From Manduca sexta (Eukaryota > Arthropoda > Insecta > Lepidoptera > Sphingidae), in contig NC_051131.1 in assembly GCF_014839805.1 (NCBI RefSeq), positions 13,814,913 through 13,878,912 of the forward strand: a stretch of DNA of 64,000 nucleotides. The letters are read 5' to 3'. This document shows, one piece after another, positions 38,275-51,100 of this stretch; position 1 is the stretch's first letter; each line of letters begins with the position of its first letter. The notes beneath the pieces are model-generated. The model was not told the DNA's origin, did not search any database, and worked only from the letters and a program-made list of their open reading frames with translations. Made by a program: the position numbers and the translations under genes.

Positions 38275-41200
38275 TTAGTTTAATAATAAAGTATCGCTTA
38301 CCGTAAGCACGTCGGTTCTGAACTGTCCCTTGTCGAAGGTGACGGCGTTCGACTCGGCGGTGAGTCCGTAGTGCTTGCAGGCGTGCCACGCCTCGCGCTC
38401 GCTCGGGAAGCGCAGCCAACGCGCCAACAACTCCAGCGGCACTGACAGACGCTTGCTGTTGTACGCGTGGCTCATCACTAGTAGGGCCCGCCTGGAAAAT
38501 ATAATAGTGTTTTTAACACGAGGGACGTATTAGTAAATATTTGTTAATATTTCTTAACTGTGTGAGTGGGTATACTAATAACTAAGTGGGAAGTCTTTTT
38601 TTTTTAATCAGGCCAAGTAAAATAGCTTTCTTCCAGAACAAGAGATTAGTCTCTTTACATAGTGCCAAATAATATTCAAGTTAAACATTATCTGTTCAGT
38701 AAATCTAGATCATTCAAATAACATAAAAGTATGAGATAATGTAAGTAAGAATGCAAGTTATTTAACTTAAAAATCTAATTTAGTACATATCTTTGTTTAT
38801 ATTGCCTGCAAACTTTTGAAAAATATTTGCAGTACCTCTGTATGGTGGGTAGGTATGTGCAAAGCGCGCAGTAAGTCAGAGGACACAGTTCGTCCATAAG
38901 TCGACACACTCTTAAATAGTTTCCTTTTAAGTTGGCCACTGCTATTTTATATGATTTATTAAGTATAGGTTCCCTGAAATAATACAAAATTTTTACAGTT
39001 GTACATAAATTTTGAAGAAACAAGTTCGGATTTTATTGATAGTGACAAAACAAAATTATTGAAGATAAGCATTTAAATGGTTTGTTGGTAAGTATAATTG
39101 CAGGTGTTTGAATTCACAGTAATTTTTTTTAAAAATTGAATTACTAAAATATGTTTACCTTTTTAAATCTTTGGGCAAGTTTAAGTATCGTAATAAAGGA
39201 TGAACATCTTCTAAATTGCACAAAATATATAAACTCTCCATTAAAATCCTATTACAACTAACATTCTCCCTGAAATTCAAATTCGATAGAGTTTCACTCA
39301 ATTTGTCTATGGCGCCGTTTTGACTGCCTTGTCTTTGGTCTATAGTGTTGTAACAACTCAGAAACCATTTCAAACATTCTAAAAGATATTTTTTATTAAG
39401 TACAGGGTCATAGTCTTTCAGTGGATAATCTTGTAACCTGAAAAAGAGAATGAAAATATTTTAAAGTATTTTTATTGACATAATGGTAGTTTTAGATTTA
39501 ATTTTTAGTTCAGGCAACACAGTAGGGGATTTTGTAACACATAACATAATTTCTATAGGACTGCATAACAGGAACAATTAACATTAAGCAGAAAAATGAA
39601 AAAATTAAACCAATATTTCTAAACATGTTTAACAAAAATTTGTTTCACAGCCTGCATATAGAATACATACAATACATATAATAATACATAATGATAAAGG
39701 GTGATTTTGGTATTACAATTTGACTCACTTGTAACCATAATACACATGGAACCTGATCATAGGCTCTAGTAAATTAACACACTGTTCGGAGGTCATCCTC
39801 TGCACGGTCATGTCCTGTCTGACAGCACGCAGCCTGTCAGTCACAAAGTCGTACACCACTGAGCTAGGCACATCTGTCCTTTTAGTTACCCTGGAATAAC
39901 AAACATGAAATAATGATAGCTTTATGATTGGTAAATAAATTGTTATTAATTTAACTTTGTTAGTGCCAACTTCTTAATGGTTTTTGACTAATTGGTATAT
40001 ACAAGGTATCGATAGCCAGTTTGTAGAAGTTATTTTCACTTGCATACATGTCACAGTGGCATTCGGATCTATCAAAAAATCTTTATAATAGAAATTTTTG
40101 TATACACAAAAGATAGACAATAATCAACATAATATAACATCTGAGGTGGAAAACAATGTGTTTCCATCAGTATGTTTGCATGCTGTGGTCTCCTATAATT
40201 GAAGGAGCTTGTTACATTTGTAATAATGCTACATTGTTTTTATTATATGTCATGTATCCTTTGTTGGAGGTCCTTAAATAAATAAATTATTTCACTGGAC
40301 TACATTAAATATTTTGATATCATACTCAAGTATGAGATACTGCACGGTATCATGCAGCACCATGTAGGGTCGCAGCAGTTTGGGTACAGCTATGTTAGTG
40401 TCTGCCGCTGATCTGCTGTAACTCTTCACCAGCTTCCTTGTGGGGCCCACCACCTCCAGCACATGCACCATGTTCATCTTTTCTCTTCTGTAAAGGGAAA
40501 CAATTATTAGTCACAACCAAAATATTACTAAGAGATATAAAGGCTGGCATGCAGGCAGGGCCGTCTCTAGACTTGAATTTAAGGTAGTGCAGCTGTGGTT
40601 ACAGCTAGGGCGGAAGTAAAAATGTTACTAGATCTAATCTGATCAATTGTTTTTTGGGTTTCTTAACTAGTGAACAGTGAAGTTAGTTGAATTCTTACGT
40701 AATTGTTAGGGTAATATATAAATTGTAACAAAATTCCCTTAAATCTCAAAAGGGGGTTATTCCACCTATCAAAACGAATAACTGTTAATATGGGACTAAC
40801 TTCCAAATAGTGAAATAAAAAATCCACTGCTCCATATATTTTGATTGAGTAGTTATGTAAAATTTAGTTGATTATTAAGGCAGGGCTTTAGTATTTTAAT
40901 GTAGGGCATTGCCCTACAATGCCCTCCCACCCCCAGCTACGGCCCTGCATGCAGGAAAGATGGGACTGAAAACAAAAATGTGGCCGACAGATCACGAAGA
41001 ATAGGGAATGAGTTGGCAGTCGTAACAAACAAGCAAATAGTTTGAGTTGAGTGAGTTGCAACAAAATTTTTAAATTATATATTTTGATCTCGTCGTCGAT
41101 AAGTCGTGTTAAAGCTGTATAGTGTGAGACCGTTGTATGATAGCCTGTCTAACACTAACGGTATCATAATATGCTCCACGAAATAACGTGTTGCATTGCG

Positions 41201-41476
41201 CTAGTTACACCGGTATATTTTCTCAATATTTGAAGCTCTAGCTTTAGGTTTGTATTATTTCAAATGTAAAGTACCTTTATTAATTAATTTAAGATTATTT
41301 GAAGTAATAGATATTTGGAAATTGTGAATATTATCCGTTGAAAAAGCTACTTACAGTTTTACTTCTTCGTCCGGGCACATTGTATAACAAGTTCCTTTTA
41401 TACATTCTGCCTGTTCTATATCACGACGTGCACTAATTTCTAATTGTTTACAATGATAATCAAAATACGAAGACAT
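38275..41476 (-). CDS. SAC3D1-like: SAC3 domain protein (SAC3D1/SHD1-like)
   Basis: Member of the SAC3/GANP/THP3 family, whose members act in mRNA export or, for SAC3D1 in vertebrates, at centrosomes. Six exons: 41476-41355, 40487-40326, 39890-39729, 39437-39159, 38973-38836, 38491-38275; 359 codons plus stop. Visible signatures are the CxGTCYTMCPDEE motif at residues 29-37, the block RPYMVLHDTVQYL, the run DRLRAVRQDM followed by LLEPMIRFHVYYGYK, and a C-terminal winged-helix-like part (PLELLARWLRFPSEREAW). The last exon contains a perfect donor, ACG|GTAAGC at 38302-38297, eight codons before the stop used here; if spliced, the true C-terminus differs. The same-strand neighbour upstream starts its stop codon 714 bp away. 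Confidence 0.9.
40556..40947. mobile_element. hAT-type MITE with exact 8-bp target duplication
   Basis: 392-bp non-coding element in the first intron of the SAC3D1-like gene. Ends are CAGGGCCGT and ACGGCCCTG, a perfect 9-bp terminal inverted repeat, and it is flanked on both sides by CATGCAGG (40548-40555 and 40948-40955). An 8-bp duplication with CAG-type ends is the mark of hAT transposition. No transposase frame. The intact duplication suggests a fairly young insertion. Confidence 0.9.
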
Positions 41477-42189
41477 TTTTTCATTCAACAAAACCTTCTA
41501 AAACATAAAATTAACAGACTTGGCAATTTTTTTGGACAACAGACGTCAACTTGGATTTGCTCCAACCTTGTCACTTTGACATATTACTAGTGGTGGGCAA
41601 TTACAATTTCTAAACCGATATATCAATAGATTCGTCACGCTAAAGCTATCAACTTGTCTCGGGGAAGTATAAAAGCGGGAACTGCCAGTTGCACTAGAGT
41701 GGTATTTCACGCACAAACTTAAAGTGGCTTGGTTTCGTAGTACTTAACAAACTGATTAATGATAGCGTCTACGAGGAACCTAAGAACTGAGTGTACATAA
41801 TATCCTGTTAAACGCTCTTTTTACAGTAAACATTATATTTGCAAAACAATTACAGAATACAATTTTAGACATTTTTTTTGACAACGTCCAACCAAAAAGA
41901 ATAATAGAACAGTCGCCGCGTGACATATCTTCTCTTCTGCCAGCCTGAGCGCGCACGAATATTTCCGGAAACGCCCGATGTCATCGGCTAGGATAGCGGG
42001 ACGTAACAATCCTTTGGAGAATACGATTTGCTACTACTCAAAAAAGGAATGTTTTGCACTAAACTTTCCAAACCGAAAAGTAGACAAAGCTCGATTGTTA
42101 ATAAAAAAATAAACAATAATAAATTTTCTACAATTTATTAACAACACAATTTGGACTCTGATATAAATCACAATAATTTAGCAAACGTG
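41477..42189. promoter_or_regulatory. Intergenic: SAC3D1-like promoter side, E1-paralogue 3' end
   Basis: Both neighbours are on the minus strand, so this stretch carries the 5' flank of the SAC3D1-like gene and the 3' flank of the dehydrogenase gene. A minus-strand AATAAA at 42134-42139 lies about 50 bases after the dehydrogenase stop. No other element is recognised. Confidence 0.5.
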
Positions 42190-45100
42190 TTAGAGAGCGA
42201 CGATCTTCTCTTTGAGCTCCTTCAGTTCTTTAGCGTGGATCCACTTGATGCCTGTGGCTGACGCGGAACTCGGCGGCCGAGATATACATCTGCAAGTTTA
42301 AATTCACCTGTAAATACCTACTCACGCCTAGACTACTTGTCCACTTAATATATTTTATCAATAATTAATAACATTTTGTCTTATCAATTTTAAAACAATG
42401 CACAAAATAAAAAACTTACTCAATTTTCTTCCCAATTAGATTCTCAAGCCGGACTTTGCAGAACAGCCACGGGCCTTGGTTCTTGTGCTCTTCCTGGCAG
42501 AAGCACACCTTGGCCGACTCGAACCGGCAGAACTCTTGTAAGACGATGTCGTACGGAAACGGGAACAGCTGCTCGATGCGGCACATCGCGATCTTGTCCT
42601 CCAACTTTTTCTCTTTTCGCAGCTCATCGATTGTAATCGACACTTTACCCGAGCAAAATATCAGTTTTTTCACGCCTTCGGGCTTTTGAGCCGCTGGTCC
42701 ACATTCAGGGATTGCTCTGAAAATATTTATTTCAGTAAATAACCAATCTCTGAATACTGTGAAAAATAACATAGGCATACATTACATGAAGCAAATACAT
42801 GGTATATATAATCCAAGGGAGACCAGAATAGGATGCGATCTTACGGAATTGACATCGCTCAGTAGCGTCAGTAAACTCATGTTGATGCTCGAGATACAGA
42901 TTAAAATATAAATATGGAAGATTTTTTGTATTTTTTTCAATAACACACCTTTTGAAGCCGACGCCGGGCAGGAAGTCTGTCAGCGGCGACCTGTAGTAAG
43001 GGTGCTTGAGGCCCACCTTGGGCGTCATGAGGATCAGCGGCTTACGGAACGGCATCGCCACCTGCCGCCGCATCATGTGGAAGTAGTTCGCCGGCGACGT
43101 CACGTTGCATACGATCCAGTTGGCAGCGCGCAGTTGCTTCACTGAAAAAGCAACACGAGGAACTTCAGCATCCTCCAAAATGTAACTATGATTTCAAGAG
43201 CGGGAACGGCGCAAACACAATTTCAATCAACGTTATTTGTAACGTCTTTATGGCCATGTTCAAGTGAGAGGCGGGGGGGGGGGGGGGGTTGAGAGAATAG
43301 CCTTTAGGCCGTTGTTCATTTTGTAATTATTTTTTTAATACTCACGTGTCATGTCACGGTCATCCAGATCGGGAATATTTTCTTCATCATCATCGCAACA
43401 CTGCAGATATCTCTCTACGCGTGCCGACGAGTGCTCCGGACCCTAAACAAATAAATTACATTGCAATAAATGGTTGAGTTTTTCGTTTGAAATATTTGCC
43501 AGTAAATATTAGAAATGATGAGTTATATATTTTTGTATGACCAAAGCAAATTGACTCCATTGCACCAGATGGGAAGCGAAGTGGTATTCATACTGAGTAT
43601 CAATTGAATAAAGGTAATTGTCAATCGCCAGTCGCCACATTTATGCGAGCAGGTCGGATACTTAATGGTAATAGTTTGCATGGAATCGGCGTAAATTTCT
43701 TAAATAACAATCATCATTATCATTATCAGCCGTAGAATGTCCACTGCTGAACATGGGACTCTCCCCCAAAGATTTCCAGATCGACCTATTAGAAGCGACC
43801 TCCTGGGGCTTTTATAAGATGACAAGGGACAGGTGACCTAAATAAACATAAATAGATATAATTGAGAAACGGCTTCAAGCAAGCGACTCACAGCGCCGTC
43901 GATACCGTGCGGCAGCTTCACCACGAGCCCCGACTGGCACACCCACTTGCTCTCGCCGTTGGCGATGAACGTGTCGAACACGGGCTGCGCGGTGTCTGCG
44001 AAGTCTCCGTACTGCGCCTCCCAAATCGTCAGCAGATATGGGCTAGAGTACGAGTAGCCAACCTCGTACGCTAACACACCTGTAACACAAACATTCAACA
44101 AGGATTACTAACTTTTCGCATCTATAAGTACACCTAGGACACGTGCAAAAATAATATTGATCAGTAACTTTTAAAATCGAATACTTTGCACTCGGTAACG
44201 AATGGTACAACCCTAAAAAGCTGCGGGCGAGGGAATAACCGTATTTCCTTGTGTTACAAAACTAATCAGTAATCTGTGGTTACAAACATGGCGCCTATAT
44301 GCAGCAGATCTATAACCTATATTTTTTCTTTTAAAAATGACGTGCATTAATCCCATAACCATCGTTTTCAATAAATGATCTCAATCCCTTTTACAATCGT
44401 TCGCAAAAATGGACCAATCGGGGGCAAAGTTCTTTTTTACGTGTTTACAAATGACTGCTTCGGTGACGTAGTTGTACCGTATACGCTCTTTGCGTTCCTG
44501 GGTTCTTGAATCTCGGATTGGGCGAAGTGATATTTGGGTTTTTCTGCTCAGTATCAGCCCGGAGTCTGGAATTTGTGCCCGATATGGCGATTGGCCCTAT
44601 TACATAAGGAGACGGATCACACTTGGCGAAAAGTGGGTGCCCTTTTTGCGCCTCAGCATACCCCTTCGGAGATTATTGCGTGAAATATATTTGTTCGTTT
44701 TTGTTTTTACAAATGATTTATTTTGATTGGTTTATACTGGGTTGGATTAAAGTGGCGGTGAATAAATCCTACGGAACTCACCGAATTCGGACAGCGAGCT
44801 GTTGTGCAGCGAGTACCTGGCCTGGTCAGGGTAGAGCACGTCCAGCACGCGGTAGGTGGCGCCGTCCACGCCCTGGTGGTGGTACACGTGGTGCCTGCAA
44901 GCGGACACGCGATATCATGCTGTCTTCTAGATATCTTAAGTTTTTTTTTGTCAAAATTGCTAATTAAAAAAAAAAATATATTGAGTCAATAATTTCACAA
45001 TAAAAATGCCACTAAAATTGTTGATTCCGTGCATCTCTTTTTAAATATACAATTTTGGTAGTTTAAAAGTTTTTTTGAAAAGACCTAATTTTATTTTTAT

Positions 45101-48100
45101 GATAAAGAATTCGTAATTTTTTGTCTTCCGGCGTAACTCGTGCGCCAAAAATGTATGGAACTTATGCTCAAGGCCATTTGATAGAGTGAGGGTCTTAATT
45201 TGGTATTTTGTCAAGGAGGTCATCTCGGCTGCTACAAGATATTTTCCAATATTGTTGCATTTCGTCGAAGGAATCAAACAATCAGCGAATATGGTATAAT
45301 ATGGCAGTAAACGAATTTAACTGTAAAAAATTATCGATGCATCGAAGGAGCCATTAAGTCTCAAAAGAAGAAGAACTAGGGCTAGGTATATCTTTTGCAG
45401 CAAGAAGTTTTAAGAAGTAATGTTACCTATGCGCCATGGTGCCTCTTTCGACATCTTCTCCGGTAAATCGGATGTGGATCTTGTCACGCAATATGGAGCC
45501 CATCGTGAGAGCCTCTCCTATGGCCCAGTCGGCAAAACCTTCCTTTATCTAAAATGGAGGTTCGTGAATGACAGCTGATCAGTCTCTGGATCGATTACGA
45601 ACATAAACCGATAAAATAAGTAGGTGTCCATCAGTGGCGAAGGGTGACATTTATCGGAAGGGCACCTGAAAACATATCGGTACTACTAATATGCATAAAT
45701 GCGGTCTGCAAATCTTAGTAATGAAAATTAGATTTTACATAAGTTACTGAATGGAAGCCGGCAGGAATCGGGTTATATGGACCCTTCGCCAATGATATCC
45801 ATGTAAATTTATTTTGATTCGGCTTCCCATATTCACGATCGCAGATAGCAATTGAGATAATTAATGGCCGATATTAATAGAAATCCCTATCTCAATCTTC
45901 GATCCGAGAAGACACCAATAAAATAATTCATTTATAATTAAGTCAAAATAAACATTTATTTGGTAAATTTTCGCGATGGATCGAAAAAGATTGTTTATTG
46001 AAATCGGCCGTTAGTGTTTATTGAAAGGGGCCGGTACAGAGTAGGCAGGATTGAACCTGGATTGCCGATTTAAGACCTAAGGATTCGAGATTCGACTGAA
46101 TAATGATGGTGGTGGTGAATTTTCGCGAGATCACACGAAGCCACGCTCTATCTGACGAGGATCAGCTAAAATAAATCCTTTAGCTGCTGCTTATTCTTTT
46201 ACTTATGAACCACACAGTCGCTAGCCAACTATTCTAATTGGTTATTACCAGTTTCTCCCTGGCGCCGAGGACCCTGTGCAGGCCCTTGTGCAGCTCGAAG
46301 GCCCACTCCTCGGGCGGCTTCACAAAGTGCGCCGTGATCGTGTTGATGGTTGTCTGTGAGATACCAGTCTCCTTGATCTGGAATGATATGCTCGTGAGCG
46401 TGGCATGTAAACTGGTAAAAATTCTAGTTGGGTGTGGAACGGAATGTCGAGACGAATGTCCGCAGGTTCAAAACCCAAGAGCATGTATCTCTGACTTTTC
46501 TGGAGTAATGTGTTTAACTTTCTTTTTTTTTTATTTATTTGTTCTGTCAGACTTCTAATTCAATCTTTTATTCTATTTAATGTTTTAAATAAAAGTCCCG
46601 CATTATATTTTCTTGGGACAAAAAGCCTATAACATTTTAGAGTACTGTAGCTTTGTATAAGTGAAACAATTTTGAAAATCGGTCCAGAAGTTTCTGAGAT
46701 TAGCGCGTTCAAACAAAAAAAACTGTTCAGCTTTTATATATAGTTATCTCATCCTCTAGAGTCCAGATACTATGTTTCTAGTTAATTTAAGCCGTGCCTA
46801 TAAAGGTACAAGTGTCATGAATTTATTACTACAGTTATAATATGTTAAATTCTTCACATAAACTTAGAAAATGGCCCAAATTAACCTAACCTAACGACCC
46901 CCCCGCCGCCCCAGGCAATTCTTGGGCGCTCGTTCTCCACACCGAATGCACGCCCGTGCACGGGGGGACATGTGTCGCGGCCCTAGGTACACAGTTAAGT
47001 GTGTATACCTCATGGCTTTAATTTCACATTAAGGCCTATGAGGAACTCGTCAACATTGCCTCTCCAATTCACTCCGCCCATCCTAACACTGCCTACTCTT
47101 TCCTCCCTATTTCTCCTCATCCTCTCTTCCTCCAGAGCCTCACAGTCGCTAAGCCGGGGGAACCAGTATACCATTCGCAGGTTTCCCACAGTGTTGACTG
47201 CGGGGTCTGTACTTAAAAAAATGAACCTAACCTAACCAATTACCTTGCTAGGATCGACGGCCTCGAAGAAGCCGGTCCAGGGCGTGTCGATCCAGTCCAT
47301 GATGCTGAGCTTCGTCACCTTCTTGGCGAGCTCGAAGTGCTTGTTCAGCGTGTCCATGTACTCCTTCTCCCAGCCCTTGATGTCAGAGTCGGTCACCGAG
47401 CCCTCCGCCTTGAGTTTCGCAGCGTACACTTGGTCCACTGCCGTTTTTATTAGATTAGAATCATCACGCTGGTGGTAGCAACATCCCAATAATATCGTTA
47501 CGACCATGCGTATTATCATGGAAAACGTGTTATAAGAAGAATTCAGGGATGAGCCGATGTAGAGACATCGGCGGATCGAGCTCAAGCTTCCGAGATCAGA
47601 TCCCCTAGAATTCGGCTCTCAAGTAGGGACTTAAGAGTCAAGCTATGCGAGGCTAAGTACAAATATACTCTGTACCAGACTGAATTGGTTATCAAATGGT
47701 CACGTGCAGTGTAGCTTTTATGCTAGAATACCTACCAGAAAAAGATGAAAGCATAATACAGATTAAACACATAAGATTTTAGAGATCTGGTGCCGCAGCA
47801 AAGACGCCTTTCTACAATCGTTAACATTAACACAAAAAATAAAGCTTATGGCATAAGCGCGACTCACCAGTGGGCATGGTCTTGATCTTCTTGTACATAA
47901 ACGGCTGCGTGAACATGGGCTCGTCCTCCTCACTGTGTCCGTAGCGGCGGTAGCACACCAGGTCCAGCACCACGTCCTTCTTGAACTTGCAGCGGAACTC
48001 GATCGCGATGCGCGCCACATGCGCCACCGCTTCAGCGTCGTCGCCGTTCACGTGCAGTACTGGCGCGTCCACGCATTTCGCCACGTCTAATAAAAATTCC

Positions 48101-51100
48101 CTTGGGTATGTAATGATACTTTCTGCCGATGGGTTGTACTGGTTTGGTGGGCATTAAAGACAGCAGAAGTTTGAGAGTCTGTGATATACTCCAGTGGTTA
48201 ATCTATCGACGACTCTCTAAAACTAAAATAAATGAAAAGACAATAACTCCAAGCGAGATGTTTCGCTACTGGAACAGCGAGATGTAAAACTTGACTTACC
48301 CATGAATAAAGTTAACGGTGTGCTATAATATAATACTCGAGCTGTACGGCGCAATGATTCAAAATTTGGGCTTTATAAAACAATAGAGAAACAAAGAGGT
48401 GGTGTAATGCTATACCCGAGCAATATGGTGAACTCCTGGAGAACCTGGGCTCTGTGGTGTACCCGATCTGGTTGTTGCACACGATGTGGATGGAGCCGTG
48501 CGTGGTGAAGGCGGGCAGCTTGCCCAGGTGCATCGTCTCGTACACCACGCCCTGCCCCGCGAACGCAGCGTCGCCGTGCATTATTATGGCCATCACCTTT
48601 ACAATGGAAAAACAAAGAAGTTACTTTGATTTAGAATTAGTCCTCACCTTTACAAGCAGCTAATCGCATAAGGCATTAGGCAAATACAGTAAGAGGAAAT
48701 TCAGTTATGTATTCATCTTTCTCTTGCTTTCAACTCTGCTCCAACGCGGTCACAATACCTTTTCAGTTTTCATTCATGTATCAGAACGGGCTCAGGTTTT
48801 ATGACCAACCGTCTGTCTAACATTCAAAACAATTTGCCCTACCCTGGAATTCAGAACCTCTAGGCACACAATCAATAAAGCGACATTTATAAAACCTTGT
48901 TTCCTTACCTTATCCCCGACGTTATCCCCCTTCCAGTGCTGTTCGGCGCGCGTCTTACCGACCACCACCGGCGACACCACCTCCAAGTGGGACGGGTTCG
49001 CGCTCATTGATACCTTGATATACTTGTTCGTTCTCCGAATGAATCGATGAATGTATGTACCTAAATGGTACTTTATGTCTCCGGAACCCTGGCAATATAA
49101 ATATATGAGTCTAACGGAATCAGTTCAACAGCTGGTTTTGGAGCTTAAATTTATCGTAATCCAAGGGTTTGTGTTAAATAGATAAACCTAATTCAAATTC
49201 AAGTTATATTTATTGTGGTACACAGGAAGAATTATGGTGTTACACATTTATAATTACAATACAGCTTTGACTCGCTATAATACCATTCAACAATTTAACA
49301 TTCTAGAGAAGACAAGAGGGAATCTAAGGGATTATGTTTGGTGACCATGGCGTGTAGAAAAACTCACGTTTCAAATTCCGCATCGGTCTTTGGAACCGAG
49401 AAGAGAATGTCGAGGTAATTTGACAACTCAGGTAATTGTAACCGTAGGAACCTATATGGATATCTTTTTTATCATGCAAATGGCACGACAAAATGATTCT
49501 CCAAGTGGTAAATGAAGTCAAGCGAAATAAAATGCGATCGAAATATCTAGATGTACTAGTTTCTGAAGTATAGTGTACTAACAGGCTCCTTCGGCTCCAT
49601 GGGTTTGAACTGTGCGAAGATGTCCACCAGCTGCTTACGGCACACATTCACCAACATGTTCAGACGGCCTGAACAACGGGGAGTATTACAAACCGAAATG
49701 GCAATGATCGAACATAACACTCCTTTGATAGACATTCGATGTAGATACATTCTCAGGTGACATTAATAATTATTCGTTGAACCACACTCCAGAGTACAAA
49801 TACTTGATCACGAGACTCATTGTTTGGTGGACAAGTACATATACACTTTTAAGATTGTTGTGCGTATGTAATTTCTTGGGGCTACAATATGATTGGCCAT
49901 TAAAACGAAAGTATCTCACGAACCAATTTCGTCTTAGACGTAAACCAGCCTATTTATGCTTTAAAACTATTCCAGTGTCAAGTTAAACAAATACACATAC
50001 ACACATCACGCATTTATCGCCGAAGGGGTATGCAGAGGTGCAACCAAGGCACCCACTTTTCGCCGAGTGTGTTCCGTCCCAGGATGTGATAGGGGGCGAG
50101 CCTATCGCCATATCGGGCACAAATTCCAGACTCCGGGCTAATATTAAGCAGAAAAACCCAAATATCACTTTGCCCGACCCGGGATTCGAACCCAGGACCT
50201 CAGAGCGCTGCCGTACCGCGCATGCAGTACAACTACGCCACCGAGGCAGTCAAACAAATGATTAAACAAATGATTTTTATTATTATTATATACTTAACAG
50301 TATCTGACGAACCAAATTCGTCTTCGACATAAGCCAGCCCATTCATGCTTTAAAACTTTTGCGACGTAGAAATTTGAACCTTAAGATCATACCTCGATGC
50401 TGCATGGCCATGACTATGGACTCTACACCGAGCCTGGTGGCCGAGTCCACGATCTCCTCCAGCATCACGATCATGCTCTCGCCACCTTCCGACCCGAACC
50501 GCTTCTCCGCCGGCCACTTCGTCGCAAAGTATTTCTCCAGGCTGGTAAGGAATGGTTAATGCATTGATGCCACTACTTTAAAGGATCAGACTGTTTGTAG
50601 CATTGTGAGTATTAGTAGTAGATATTACAAATAATAATGTCAGCTCTCTATGATATACTGTCCCACTACTGGGCACGGGCCTCCTCTACTACTGAGAGAG
50701 ATTGAGCCTTAGACCACCACGTTGACCTACTACAAATTTGCAGATTTCATAACCTTCGAAATTATTCTAGAAAACTTCTGCAGGTTTCCTTATTAAATAT
50801 TTTGCATCACCGTTAAAGTTCGTTTATATCTGCAGACCATTCACCGTACCCGGTACCCGTATAAAAAAATCCTTGTGATGATTTGGATTCCACGCAGTTT
50901 TTTATCCACATGAGAATTCAACCGACCTAAAATTATATTTGAACAGCTTTAAATCTCACAATACAGCCTTGGTGAGTCGGCGCATGATGAGCCTCTTCTC
51001 GTCCAGGGTCTTGTCGAACACGCCGGGCTTCTCCATGCGCTCGCGCATGAACTGGATGCAGTCCAGGTCGAACAGGTGCATGAACTCCGCGCCGATCGAC

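Noticed and set aside
50170..50245. tRNA-like box sequences (ggattcgaaccca and similar)
   Set aside because: They belong to the SINE-B copy; no cloverleaf with acceptor stem and anticodon arm can be drawn, so no tRNA gene is called.
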